Below, one piece after another: positions 24,864-33,145 of a DNA stretch of 34,974 nt. Position numbers and translations under genes: made by a program. The DNA is from Candidatus Dependentiae bacterium (GTDB lineage Bacteria; Babelota; Babeliae; Babelales; Chromulinivoraceae). The stretch covers positions 1 to 34,974 of the forward strand of contig JAPLIP010000038.1 of the NCBI GenBank assembly GCA_026389065.1, in the 5' to 3' direction. The notes under the pieces were generated by a model. It did not search any database, was not told the DNA's origin, and was given only the letters and a program-made list of their open reading frames with translations. The stretch's first letter is position 1. Each line of letters begins with the position of its first letter.

Positions 24864-26625
24864 CTTATTTTTATTTCTTTGTTTTTATACTTTTACCATT
24901 CTTGGACAAGATAAGCAGGTAAAATTAAGTATCTATGACATGCAAAAAAATCCAGCTCAGCAAGTTGAAGCTGGTGTTCCATTTTTTTTAGACATCGCCT
25001 GCTCTCAATTTGATAGAGCTCAAGAACCAAAAGAAATTCCTGAGTTTGAATTTTTTTCAGTCACCCCATACAACACGCAACAATCGTTTGTAAGCGTTAA
25101 CGGAAAACAAAACAACCAAACAACCTTTTCATATATTGTGACACCTGAAAAAAAGGGGACTTTTACTTTCGGGCCTATAACAATAAAAGATAAACATGGT
25201 GAAAAAATCTCATCAGAAAAACTAACTGTTGTCGTTGGAGACTCAACAATTGTTCCGGTAAACAATCGAGAGCAGCCATATCTATTACAAACAATAATTG
25301 ATTCAAAAACTGCATACATTGGCCAAAAAATAAATGTTTTTCTTAGATTTTTGTATAAAGACGAATTCTCTAATTTATCTTTTATGGACTCAATAATTAA
25401 TAATTTTCATCGCGGATTTGTTTCACCAACAACAGAAAAAGGCTCAACAAAAATAAATGACGTGGAATATAAATATGAACAAGTTACCATAGAACTGTTC
25501 CCGGAAAAGACAGGATTACTTGCCATTCCTATGTTTCAAGCCGCTTTTGTTCCTTCAATGAATTACCAACTCGGATTTGGCCTGCAAATGCAACGAGCTG
25601 TTCAATCAAGCCCTCGATCAATTGAAGTAACCGCCTTACCGGTAAATCAAAAATATAAAGATGTGTCTGCGATTGGAAATTTTGATAATTTTTCTTTCTC
25701 TGTTCAGCAAACAAAAGGTAACGTTGGAGAAGGAATTGTTGCAACAATGATAGTCCAAGGCGATGGAAACCTTGAAGTCGTAAAAGCTCCAATGCTTAAC
25801 CTTCCTGATGGATTGCATCACTATGAAGGAAACAGCTCAATAGAAAGAATAAATAGCACTCTATCTCGTAAAAAATTTGAATGGATTATACAAGCAGATA
25901 AAGCCGGAAACTTCTCCATTGATACACAAAAATTTAGTTACTTTGATCCTATCAATCAAACTTATAAAACCTTAACATCTACACAATCCTTTCTAAAAAT
26001 CACAGATAATGGCTCTGCAAAAAAAGCTATCCAGAATGATGATCAATCAATCCAAAATCCTGCAACGGATATAAAAAACAAGAATAAATATTCGTTCAAA
26101 GAAAATGAAATTGCAACTATCAATAATTCTTTTGATGCGCAAAGCCAAAGATCAACAACTGTTTCAACAATACATAAAATGCTCGCCTGGTTTATCTTTT
26201 TACTACTATTTCTTGCTATAATTATGGCAGCGACATCAATCATTTTTTCATTGTTTGGCAAATCAATACGCAACTCATTTTGGATCAACTCCCTGAATTA
26301 TCGATATCTCTTTTATATTTGCCAAAAACAAAACAATATACAAAAGCTACATCAATTATTGATAAAGCTTGAACGAAATCATAGCTTAGACCTACAAGGC
26401 CAGCAACTATCTGATTGCTTTACCAAGCTTAAACTACCCGAAGATTCATTTCAAAAATGGCAACACTTTTTAAATCAGATGCTTTCTGTAAACTTTGCAG
26501 GCAAAAAAAGCACAAAAGAAGAAAGAGAAGAGATTTTTGTTCATGCTCAGTACTGGTTTTTCGTCTTGCTTTCTTGTTGCAAACTACAAAAAAGAAGCTA
26601 CGCTGATAAAAGTATTATCTCATAA
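24844..26625 (+). CDS. batD: BatD: exported beta-sandwich membrane protein
   Basis: 593 residues. The start at 24844 has GGAG nine bases upstream; an earlier in-frame ATG at 24817 lacks one. A signal peptide (about 1-22, ending near ILGQ) is followed by a large extracytoplasmic region rich in beta-strand-like sequence, such as PEKKGTFTFGPITI, a hallmark of the BatD family. One strong hydrophobic segment lies at about 445-472, and a cytoplasmic tail follows. It closes the bat cluster. The overlap with the TPR gene and shared strand imply co-expression. The molecular role is not known beyond membership of the Bat complex. Confidence 0.83.
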   Translation: MDKKTGNLFLFLCFYTFTILGQDKQVKLSIYDMQKNPAQQVEAGVPFFLDIACSQFDRAQEPKEIPEFEFFSVTPYNTQQSFVSVNGKQNNQTTFSYIVTPEKKGTFTFGPITIKDKHGEKISSEKLTVVVGDSTIVPVNNREQPYLLQTIIDSKTAYIGQKINVFLRFLYKDEFSNLSFMDSIINNFHRGFVSPTTEKGSTKINDVEYKYEQVTIELFPEKTGLLAIPMFQAAFVPSMNYQLGFGLQMQRAVQSSPRSIEVTALPVNQKYKDVSAIGNFDNFSFSVQQTKGNVGEGIVATMIVQGDGNLEVVKAPMLNLPDGLHHYEGNSSIERINSTLSRKKFEWIIQADKAGNFSIDTQKFSYFDPINQTYKTLTSTQSFLKITDNGSAKKAIQNDDQSIQNPATDIKNKNKYSFKENEIATINNSFDAQSQRSTTVSTIHKMLAWFIFLLLFLAIIMAATSIIFSLFGKSIRNSFWINSLNYRYLFYICQKQNNIQKLHQLLIKLERNHSLDLQGQQLSDCFTKLKLPEDSFQKWQHFLNQMLSVNFAGKKSTKEEREEIFVHAQYWFFVLLSCCKLQKRSYADKSIIS

Positions 26626-26648
26626 GTGTTTTTTTAAATTGGATTTGT

Positions 26649-27977
26649 ATGATTGACCAAATTTTTAACATCCTTGATATTGTTGATAATATTTTCTGGC
26701 TATACATCGGTGCGCCAGGACTTATGATTGTTGGTTTCTATCTTTCGTACAAATCAAAATTCTTTCAAATTCGCCAAGCGCCACATGTCTTTAAAATATT
26801 TAAAGGCTTTGCGATGCAAAAACAGGATGATTCTGTTCGAGGCGTAGCTCCAATTCAAGCTTTTTTTGCTTCTGTTGGTGGTGCTATCGGAATTGGAAAC
26901 TTAGTCAGCGTATGTATCGCCGTGCAAGTAGGTGGTCCTGGTGCTGTATTTTGGATGTGGGTCGCAGCTCTCATGGGCATGCTTGTCAAGTACGGTGAAA
27001 TATATTTAGGTGTAAAATTCAGAATCAAAAACAACGAAAATAGTTACACCGGCGGACCAATGATTTATTTACGTCATGTTCCAGGAGGAGCTTTCTGGTC
27101 AAAATTTGCAGCTGTTTTAATGTGCTTATATGGAATTGAAATCTATATTTTCAGAGTGGTAACACACACCGTCGTTGAAGGCTGGGATTTAAATCCATCA
27201 ATCGTTATTCCTGTCTTATTATTTTTAGTTGTTGGCGTAGGAAAAGGCGGCGTACGAATAGTTGGAAAGCTTTGCTCCGTCATTATTCCATTCTTTTTAG
27301 CTGCTTACATTGGCATGGGCATGTGGGTTCTTATAAATAACTTATCTTACATTCCAACTATGCTGGCTTCAATTTTCACTCATGCTTTTACACCACACGC
27401 TGCAATTGGAGCTTTTGCAGGCAACAGCATTATGCTTTCTATTACCCATGGTGTGCGAAGAGCTTGCTACACAGGTGATATTGGCGTAGGATACGCATCA
27501 ACAATGCACGCAGAAACAAAAGAATCTATCCCTGCAAAGCAAGCAGCTTTAGGCATAGTTGATATCTTTTTAGATTCTTTTTTAGTTTGCACCATGAGCT
27601 TATTTTTAATTCTCGTCACAGATAAATGGCATGCTGGCCTTCATGAAACTGCAACTGTTCCAGCTGCTCTTTCTATGTATTTCCCTTATGTAAATATTAT
27701 TTGGCCTCTATTTATTTTCCTTTTAGGATATTCAACACTTATTGCTTTTTTTGCGGCAGGACGAAGATCAGCAACAATACTTTTCCCAAAATATGGCGCA
27801 AATATTTATATCGTTCTTGCAACTATGCTATTTTTGATTTTCTCATTTTTAGGAACATTGGCTCAATGCTTATCTGTCATGTCAATTGTTGGAGTTTTGC
27901 TTTTAATATGCAATTTATACGGACTCTTCTTTTTGAGAAATGAGATTATCTTTGATGTAAGACATCACAAACAGTAA
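26649..27977 (+). CDS. Sodium/alanine symporter (AGCS family)
   Basis: 442 residues, multi-spanning. AGCS carriers import alanine or glycine with sodium across the inner membrane. The family blocks GGAIGIGNLVSV and GPGAVFWMWVAALMGMLVKYGE are clear, as is the preceding VAPIQAFFASV. It begins 23 bases after batD on the same strand with only a GGA site, so it may be read from the bat transcript. Amino-acid import fits a host-dependent lifestyle together with the APC permease farther on. The exact substrate is inferred from family only. Confidence 0.92.
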   Translation: MIDQIFNILDIVDNIFWLYIGAPGLMIVGFYLSYKSKFFQIRQAPHVFKIFKGFAMQKQDDSVRGVAPIQAFFASVGGAIGIGNLVSVCIAVQVGGPGAVFWMWVAALMGMLVKYGEIYLGVKFRIKNNENSYTGGPMIYLRHVPGGAFWSKFAAVLMCLYGIEIYIFRVVTHTVVEGWDLNPSIVIPVLLFLVVGVGKGGVRIVGKLCSVIIPFFLAAYIGMGMWVLINNLSYIPTMLASIFTHAFTPHAAIGAFAGNSIMLSITHGVRRACYTGDIGVGYASTMHAETKESIPAKQAALGIVDIFLDSFLVCTMSLFLILVTDKWHAGLHETATVPAALSMYFPYVNIIWPLFIFLLGYSTLIAFFAAGRRSATILFPKYGANIYIVLATMLFLIFSFLGTLAQCLSVMSIVGVLLLICNLYGLFFLRNEIIFDVRHHKQ

Positions 27978-27999
27978 AATACGCTAAACGAAAGCTTCT

Positions 28000-28467
28000 A
28001 TGGTAAAACTAGATCAAGATTTTCTACAAGCACAAAAATTCTTTTTAAAGCATTTTGACTCATCTTGCAGCAACATAGTCCAAGAGCCTGAAAGCAAAGA
28101 GTATGGCGCATGTCAATTTACGATACAAAATAAAAAAGCTGCGTTTCGCATAGCAAAAATTACACCTACAAAAGTAGGTCAATTTGTTACTTTTTGGAAA
28201 AGATCACAAGCTGGTCCAATTGCGCCATTTGATGAATCAGACTCTATAGATTTATTTATTGTTAGTGTTAGAGATGGTGACAAATTTGGACAATTTATAT
28301 TTCCAAAGTCAGTTCTAATCGAACATGACATAATGTCAAAAAATCATATTGGCGGCAAACGAGCAATCCGTGTATATCCATCATGGGACAAGACTGATAA
28401 TAAGCAGGCTATTAGAACACAATCCTGGCAATTAAAATACTTTTATGAAATTAGCAATAATTCCTAA
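28000..28467 (+). CDS. MepB family protein
   Basis: 155 residues, the usual length for the MepB family. Typical blocks are visible: GACQFTIQNKKAAFRIAKIT, then PTKVGQFVTFWKRSQ, GPIAPFD, GQFIFPK, GGKRAIRVYPSWD and the ending TQSWQLKYF. The family is named from a gene next to a Staphylococcus multidrug pump but its biochemical role is unknown. No signal peptide, so it should be cytoplasmic. It starts 22 bases after the symporter, without a good ribosome binding site. Confidence 0.85.
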   Translation: MVKLDQDFLQAQKFFLKHFDSSCSNIVQEPESKEYGACQFTIQNKKAAFRIAKITPTKVGQFVTFWKRSQAGPIAPFDESDSIDLFIVSVRDGDKFGQFIFPKSVLIEHDIMSKNHIGGKRAIRVYPSWDKTDNKQAIRTQSWQLKYFYEISNNS

Positions 28468-28484
28468 AAAAGGTTTTTCAAAAA

Positions 28485-29252
28485 ATGAATACAAAAACTT
28501 TCTTATTTTTATATTTATTTACTTTGTTAGCTCCATGCAAAACTATAAAAAGTATTGATAAAGATGATAGAGATCTTTTAGCGTATACAAGTCTTTATGC
28601 ATTAATGATCACAGGTAGTATGAAAATAGTAAATTACTTGAATGAGCGAGACGCAAGAAGAACTGATGAATTCAAGATAGCTCATATAAAAAATAGAATT
28701 CAGAAGTATCATAATACTTTTGGCAAAATATCAACGATAACAAATCAGTCAAAGCTTCAATTGTTTCTTGATAGCAACAGTAATCATCAAGAATTAATAA
28801 ATTATCTTAAGGATGCTAAAGATTATCAATTTTTAATGAGTGAACGATATAAAAAAAATAATTCGCCAGGCATGCTTCAAATTATCAATGAATTATCAGC
28901 ATGGTCATCAGAAATAGCAGTGATGTCTATAATTTTAAAACAAAATTATTTAATAAAAAATAGATTCTTAGGATATAAAATTAAACCATTAGAGCAACGC
29001 ATCATGCTTGGTTACACACAAAAACTACAAAACTCACAGCCGCACTCTTGCGCAAATTACAATGATCCAGGACCGATAGAACAAGCTGTCATTGAAATGA
29101 AAAATGATATAGATTTTTTAGAGAAGAATGCTACAAACATTACCTGCACAGAATTGATTATCAAAAAATTAAGGCACTGCTCCAATATACTTGAAACAAT
29201 GCCTCAATATCAAAATGAAAAATCTTTAAAGCTTAAGCCATATCAGCTTTAA
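28485..29252 (+). CDS. Exported protein of unknown function
   Basis: 255 residues; I do not recognise it. An N-terminal signal-like segment (about 1-18) ends near APCK, with one cysteine in a position not matching a standard lipobox. The remainder is mostly helical in character, rich in Asn, Lys and Gln, and contains no enzyme motif. AAGG precedes the ATG, 17 bases after mepB, so it is the last gene of the bat-to-mepB run. Its last 20 bases overlap the convergent rRNA modification gene. Confidence 0.7.
   Translation: MNTKTFLFLYLFTLLAPCKTIKSIDKDDRDLLAYTSLYALMITGSMKIVNYLNERDARRTDEFKIAHIKNRIQKYHNTFGKISTITNQSKLQLFLDSNSNHQELINYLKDAKDYQFLMSERYKKNNSPGMLQIINELSAWSSEIAVMSIILKQNYLIKNRFLGYKIKPLEQRIMLGYTQKLQNSQPHSCANYNDPGPIEQAVIEMKNDIDFLEKNATNITCTELIIKKLRHCSNILETMPQYQNEKSLKLKPYQL
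29226..29252. repeat. Inverted repeat carrying both stop codons of two convergent genes
   Basis: TTAAAGCT (29226-29233) and AGCTTTAA (29245-29252) are inverted copies around an 11-base spacer. The right arm holds the stop of the plus-strand orphan (29250-29252). The minus-strand stop (29233-29235) begins at the left arm. It may act as a shared weak terminator. Confidence 0.55.
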
Positions 29253-29943
29253 GTTTGATAATTTCTTTTTCCGTCAAGGGCCTATAAGAACCAAGGCTCA
29301 GGTTTCTTTTTGTAAGACCTGCAAAATTCGTTCTATCAAGCTTTTCAACAAAATATCTAAGCTCTTTAAACAAACGCTTAATAACATGTTTTTTGCCACT
29401 ATGAATAGAAATCGAAATGACATCTCTTGCTTTTGGAGATACATATTTTGCGCTATCAACCTGCATAAAACCGTCTTCAAGTCTGATACCCTTTAAAAGG
29501 CGATCAAGGTGTTCTTGGGTTACAGGCTTATGGGTCGTAACTTGATATGTTTTTGAAATGTTAAATTTTGGATGAGCAAGCTTTTGAGTTAAGTCACCAT
29601 CATTGGTCATAACCAAAAGACCTGTTGTATTTCTATCAAGTCGTCCAACTGGATACAAACGTTCTGGAATGTTTCTAAAGTATTCCGCAACGGTAGGCCT
29701 ATCTTTTGTGTCAGCCAAGGTACATAAAAGGTCTGTTGGCTTGTTAAACAAAAAGTATAATTTTTTTGCTGCAAGAACACGCTTGTTGTTAACTTTTACC
29801 GAATCATCATCTGCAAGCTCATGAAATGGCTCATAGACCGTTTTTCCATTAACTTTAACCACGCCTTCTTTGATAAGCTCAGTAGCTTTACGACGTGAAC
29901 AGTGCCCAGACTGGGCCAGAAATTTGCTTAATTTTGTAGGCAT
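29233..29943 (-). CDS. RluB/RsuA-family rRNA pseudouridine synthase
   Basis: 236 residues. The enzyme converts a uridine of ribosomal RNA to pseudouridine. An S4 RNA-binding domain occupies about 1-60 (LSKFLAQSGHCSRRKATELI). The catalytic motif GRLDRNTTGLLVMTNDG carries the catalytic Asp103. RluB, RluE, RluF and RsuA share these features; length and the S4 domain favour RluB (23S rRNA), but the target is not certain. The ribosome binding site is weak. It overlaps the convergent exported orphan by 20 bases at its 3' end. Confidence 0.9.
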   Translation of the reverse strand: MPTKLSKFLAQSGHCSRRKATELIKEGVVKVNGKTVYEPFHELADDDSVKVNNKRVLAAKKLYFLFNKPTDLLCTLADTKDRPTVAEYFRNIPERLYPVGRLDRNTTGLLVMTNDGDLTQKLAHPKFNISKTYQVTTHKPVTQEHLDRLLKGIRLEDGFMQVDSAKYVSPKARDVISISIHSGKKHVIKRLFKELRYFVEKLDRTNFAGLTKRNLSLGSYRPLTEKEIIKLKADMA

Positions 29944-30068
29944 AAATTTTAACTTGTTTTCGATTTATAGAAAAATATTATAGAAAAAATGGCTCAGTAG
30001 AAAAAAATAGTATATTAATAGTATAAGTTAAGTAGTAAAAAGAGTCAAAAATACAAGGGATAAAGCGC

Positions 30069-30590
30069 ATGGTTATCGGTAGAATTATCTTTTCATTGTT
30101 TCAATGTTGGCTTATGGTCGTCAAACAGGTATTACTGCTCAATTTCTTCAATTTCATCAAGATTATGTTTTTATGGTTTTTCCTCGCCTTTTCAGCCTCT
30201 TATCTATTCTTTTTGCTTTGCCACAAAAGAAATATCGCACAAATCAGACAAGATATCGCAATCGAGCTATCACGCAGCCTAGGGGTAGCTGCCCTGCTAA
30301 CCACCCTGGTCATGGCCCTATATGAATGCATTATTAGATGGATGGGCAGATCTGAATTTTTTGACATTCATAGCGCAATGCTTACCCATGGAAGCCTTAT
30401 GAGCCTTTCTAATTCTGTTTTTTACAACAGCCTAAGCTTTACCATAGCTATGCTCAGCGCGCTTTTTGCACACCATTTTGTCTCGCCGCTTCTCAATTGC
30501 GATGACCACCATGCCGTTTCTGATCGCTATGGAATGTCAATGATACTCATATCGCTGACCTGCTGGGCGTTTTTATGGTTAATTTTGTAA
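30069..30590 (+). CDS. Membrane protein of unknown function
   Basis: 173 residues, unrecognised. AAGGG lies nine bases before the ATG. Four or five hydrophobic segments are visible (about 8-55, 72-90, 115-142, 158-173), separated by a polar stretch CHKRNIAQIRQDIAIELSRS and a His/Asp cluster NCDDHHAVSDRYG before the last segment. No family motif. It is a single gene: upstream lies the divergent RluB gene and downstream the convergent EVE gene, whose stop is one base away. The upstream interval 29944-30068 is AT-rich, with a TATAAG at about 30021 but no clear -35. Confidence 0.7.
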   Translation: MVIGRIIFSLFQCWLMVVKQVLLLNFFNFIKIMFLWFFLAFSASYLFFLLCHKRNIAQIRQDIAIELSRSLGVAALLTTLVMALYECIIRWMGRSEFFDIHSAMLTHGSLMSLSNSVFYNSLSFTIAMLSALFAHHFVSPLLNCDDHHAVSDRYGMSMILISLTCWAFLWLIL

Positions 30591-30591
30591 A

Positions 30592-31038
30592 TTAATAAAG
30601 CAAAACTATATGATCCTGCGGAATGATGATCTTGTCAGCAATATGAGCAAAATCATTTCTTTGAATCTCAAAAAGTTCTTGTAAAAAAACATCTTGCCAA
30701 TTTTCTGACTCTGGCAAGAATTCAACTTTATTTATAAAATCTTTTGGATGGTGTGGGTTGCAATGAAAAAATTCAACTTTTCGTCGCCAGAGATCTGGAT
30801 ACAAATTGCTTTGTGGGTAGACTAGGCCATCAGAAACACAAGCAATCCCTGTAAAATTCTGGCATATTGGCTCTTCTTGTGCAAAATAGACAGTTGGCGA
30901 ATAATACAAGATCCAATCACCAATGCTCATCTTGTCAATTCCATCTCGAGAGCCCATGTTTGCCTGAGTGTAGCCCTTTTCTTTAACGATAAATACATGT
31001 TCCTGGGCAGCCTGAGACACCCAATAACGACGCGTCAT
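30592..31038 (-). CDS. EVE domain protein
   Basis: 148 residues, close to the usual single-domain length. EVE domains are PUA-like folds that bind modified bases in DNA or RNA; free-standing forms are of unknown function. The typical N-terminal block YWVSQAAQEHVFIVKEKGY, then NMGSRDGIDKMSIGDWILYYSP, is intact. AAGGAGAG gives a strong ribosome binding site. It is a single gene on this strand. No restriction or defence gene is nearby, so the context does not point to a defence role. Confidence 0.87.
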   Translation of the reverse strand: MTRRYWVSQAAQEHVFIVKEKGYTQANMGSRDGIDKMSIGDWILYYSPTVYFAQEEPICQNFTGIACVSDGLVYPQSNLYPDLWRRKVEFFHCNPHHPKDFINKVEFLPESENWQDVFLQELFEIQRNDFAHIADKIIIPQDHIVLLY

Positions 31039-31162
31039 TACTCTCTCCTTTTTTATTAACCTAAAAAGAACAGTTCTCGAAAAGCAATAATTTTATGTTT
31101 TTTTATTTCACGAGAAAAAGAAAAAATTTAAAAACGGCATCCAGACTGATCGAACAATCGAT

Positions 31163-31191
31163 TTCAACAATCATATAAATTCTGATATGCT
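31163..31191 (+). promoter_or_regulatory. Extended -10 promoter of gltX
   Basis: TG at 31183-31184, one base, then TATGCT at 31186-31191. A weak -35 TTCAAC stands at 31163-31168 with a 17-base spacer. Transcription would start about 60 bases before gltX. The remainder of the 31039-31257 interval is AT-rich and shows no RNA gene. Confidence 0.4.
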
Positions 31192-31257
31192 CAAAGTATG
31201 AAATTTTTAATATCAGCCCATCATTAAATTCTATTTAATTACGAAATGTATTGAATT

Positions 31258-32673
31258 ATGAAACCAGTAAGAACAAGATTCGCCCCTTCTCCAACAGGAA
31301 TTATGCACATCGGCAACGTCAGAGCTGCGCTCCTGAACTATCTTTTTGCCAAACAAAACAATGGAACATTTGCTCTTCGCATTGAAGATACCGATCAACA
31401 ACGCAACATCCAAGATGGTACACAGCACATAACACGGCATCTAAAATGGCTGGGCATCGAGTACAGCGAAGGTCCAGAAGTGGGTGGTGATTTTGGCCCT
31501 TACTTTCAATCCCAGCGCTCAAGCTTTTATAAAAAACATCTGGAAAAACTACATGAAAATAATTTTATCTATCAATGTTTTTGCAGCCCTGAAGAGTTAG
31601 AAATACGCAGAAATAGACAAATTGCTATGAAAAAGCCACCTCGCTACGAAGGCACCTGCTTAAAATTATCAGTTGAACAAATCAAACAAAAAATCGAATC
31701 TAAATCTCCATTCATCTGGCGTATGAAAGTTGATAGCTCAAAAAAAATATCTTTTAAAGATATGGCGCGTGGCGTTTTAGAATTTGACTTACAACATTTT
31801 TCAGACTTTCCACTCACTCGAGAAGATGGAACATTTACTTTCATATTTGCAAACTGCATAGATGATTGTGAAATGGAAATGACGCACGTATTTCGCGGTG
31901 AAGAACATCTATCAAACACCGTCAGCCAGGCTGTTTTGTACCAAGCTTTAAACTACCCAACTCCTGTTTTTTGGCATCTGCCAATTCTTTGCAACCAGGA
32001 AGGCAAAAAGCTTTCAAAGCGCGATAAAGGTTTTTCTTTAGACGATGTTGAAAACCAAGGGTTTTTGCCCGAAACCGTATGCAATTATTTAGGAATTTTG
32101 GGCGCATCTTTTGAAAAAGAAATTCTATCTCTGGAAGAATTAACGCAAATTTTTAAATTTGATCATCTTCATGGCGCAAGCCAAATTCGATATGATGTCG
32201 AAAAATTAAAATGGATGAACCACAAATGGATTGCTGCTTATGACACACAAAAGCTAGTAAATCTATGTAAACCATTTCTCTGCAAATCCTACGATTTATC
32301 AAATATTTCTGAGCAAAGCTTAACCGCTCTCATTAAATTTATCCAAAACGATATGCACACACTTGTTGACTCTGTAGATCTTTTAAAGTTTTATTTTGAA
32401 AAACCTATCGTCACACATGAGACAGTTGCTGAATTTATCAACAACGAAAACTTTGAAAAACTGTGCATAATTTTAAAAGAAGAACCTGCTACTTCAAGCT
32501 GGGATCTGTTTTTGGCAAACATAAAACCAAAAGTAAAAGCAGCTGGCATTACCGATAAAGAAATGTTTAGCCTGATTCGAACATTGCTTACGGGTAACCC
32601 AAAAGGCATGCAAATGAATGATCTTTTTATATGCCTTGGCGCTCAAGAATTTTTTGATCGACTACAAAAATAA
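31258..32673 (+). CDS. gltX: Glutamyl-tRNA synthetase
   Basis: 471 residues, normal for bacterial GluRS. It attaches glutamate to tRNA-Glu (and possibly tRNA-Gln in a non-discriminating organism). The class I signature is APSPTGIMHIGN at 9-20 and the second signature KLSKR at 251-255. Cys107, Cys109 and Cys134 with a nearby Tyr130 match the zinc site of bacterial GluRS. The C-terminal anticodon-binding region is present. The ATG at 31258 lacks a good ribosome binding site but precedes the signature at the usual distance. A single-gene unit. Confidence 0.96.
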   Translation: MKPVRTRFAPSPTGIMHIGNVRAALLNYLFAKQNNGTFALRIEDTDQQRNIQDGTQHITRHLKWLGIEYSEGPEVGGDFGPYFQSQRSSFYKKHLEKLHENNFIYQCFCSPEELEIRRNRQIAMKKPPRYEGTCLKLSVEQIKQKIESKSPFIWRMKVDSSKKISFKDMARGVLEFDLQHFSDFPLTREDGTFTFIFANCIDDCEMEMTHVFRGEEHLSNTVSQAVLYQALNYPTPVFWHLPILCNQEGKKLSKRDKGFSLDDVENQGFLPETVCNYLGILGASFEKEILSLEELTQIFKFDHLHGASQIRYDVEKLKWMNHKWIAAYDTQKLVNLCKPFLCKSYDLSNISEQSLTALIKFIQNDMHTLVDSVDLLKFYFEKPIVTHETVAEFINNENFEKLCIILKEEPATSSWDLFLANIKPKVKAAGITDKEMFSLIRTLLTGNPKGMQMNDLFICLGAQEFFDRLQK

Positions 32674-32715
32674 AATAACTTTATTGCCCATGAAATTGAT
32701 ATCAGGTGACTAGAA

Positions 32716-33024
32716 TTAATCCCTTGGAATCAACCGATTGGGCAAATTTTTTAATGTTAAAATAACGCCTCTTTTGGCCAGCTTATCCATCATATCTAAA
32801 AAATCATCTTCACAATCGGGTGAGACAAAGAACTCAAATAAGCTCTCATCTTTATCAAGAGTGCGATCAAATGCAACATGATCAACATATTTTAATGTTG
32901 AGCTAACCATCCAGCATAATTCTTTTTTTACATGCGCTTGAAAATATAGCGAGAATAAATTCTCTGGCTCAACCTTCGTGTCATCTGATGATAAATGTGG
33001 CGATAAGCCCATAGGATCTTTCAT
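32716..33024 (-). CDS. Small protein of unknown function, possibly DUF4911-like
   Basis: 102 residues, predominantly acidic and with no membrane segment or signal. The central part resembles, by eye only, the DUF4911 pattern: a helix, then YVDHVAFDRTLDKDESLFEFFVSPDCEDDFL. The ribosome binding site is poor. An internal start at Met5 is possible. It is convergent with gltX and divergent from the APC permease, so it is likely expressed alone. Cytoplasmic location is inferred. The coding claim rests on length, composition and lack of a competing frame. Confidence 0.55.
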   Translation of the reverse strand: MKDPMGLSPHLSSDDTKVEPENLFSLYFQAHVKKELCWMVSSTLKYVDHVAFDRTLDKDESLFEFFVSPDCEDDFLDMMDKLAKRGVILTLKNLPNRLIPRD

Positions 33025-33056
33025 ATAATATCTTTTTTAAAATCTTGGTTTAAAAC

Positions 33057-33085
33057 TTGTTTGTAGCATAAAAGAATGTTATAAC
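33057..33085 (+). promoter_or_regulatory. Promoter of the APC permease gene
   Basis: TTGTTT (33057-33062), 17 bases, then TATAAC (33080-33085), with TG at 33077-33078 giving an extended -10. The transcript would start near 33092, about 54 bases before the ATG. Confidence 0.5.
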
Positions 33086-33145
33086 CTTACCATGTTGACT
33101 TAAATTTGTAGAGTCTCAAGTAAGTTTTTAAACAAAGGAAAAGGC

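Noticed and set aside
28000-28467. MepB as evidence for a drug efflux locus
   Set aside because: No MepA-type pump or MarR regulator lies next to it; the neighbours are a symporter and an exported orphan.
30592-31038. EVE gene as part of a defence island
   Set aside because: Neighbours are housekeeping or orphan genes; no nuclease, methylase or other defence gene is present.
31039-31257. Possible tRNA or small RNA before gltX
   Set aside because: No cloverleaf, T-loop sequence or strong hairpin with a T-run is visible.
32684-32745. Inverted pair TTGCCCA and TGGGCAA followed by a T-run as a gltX terminator
   Set aside because: The loop would be about 48 bases and lies partly in the convergent 102-residue gene; too weak to call.
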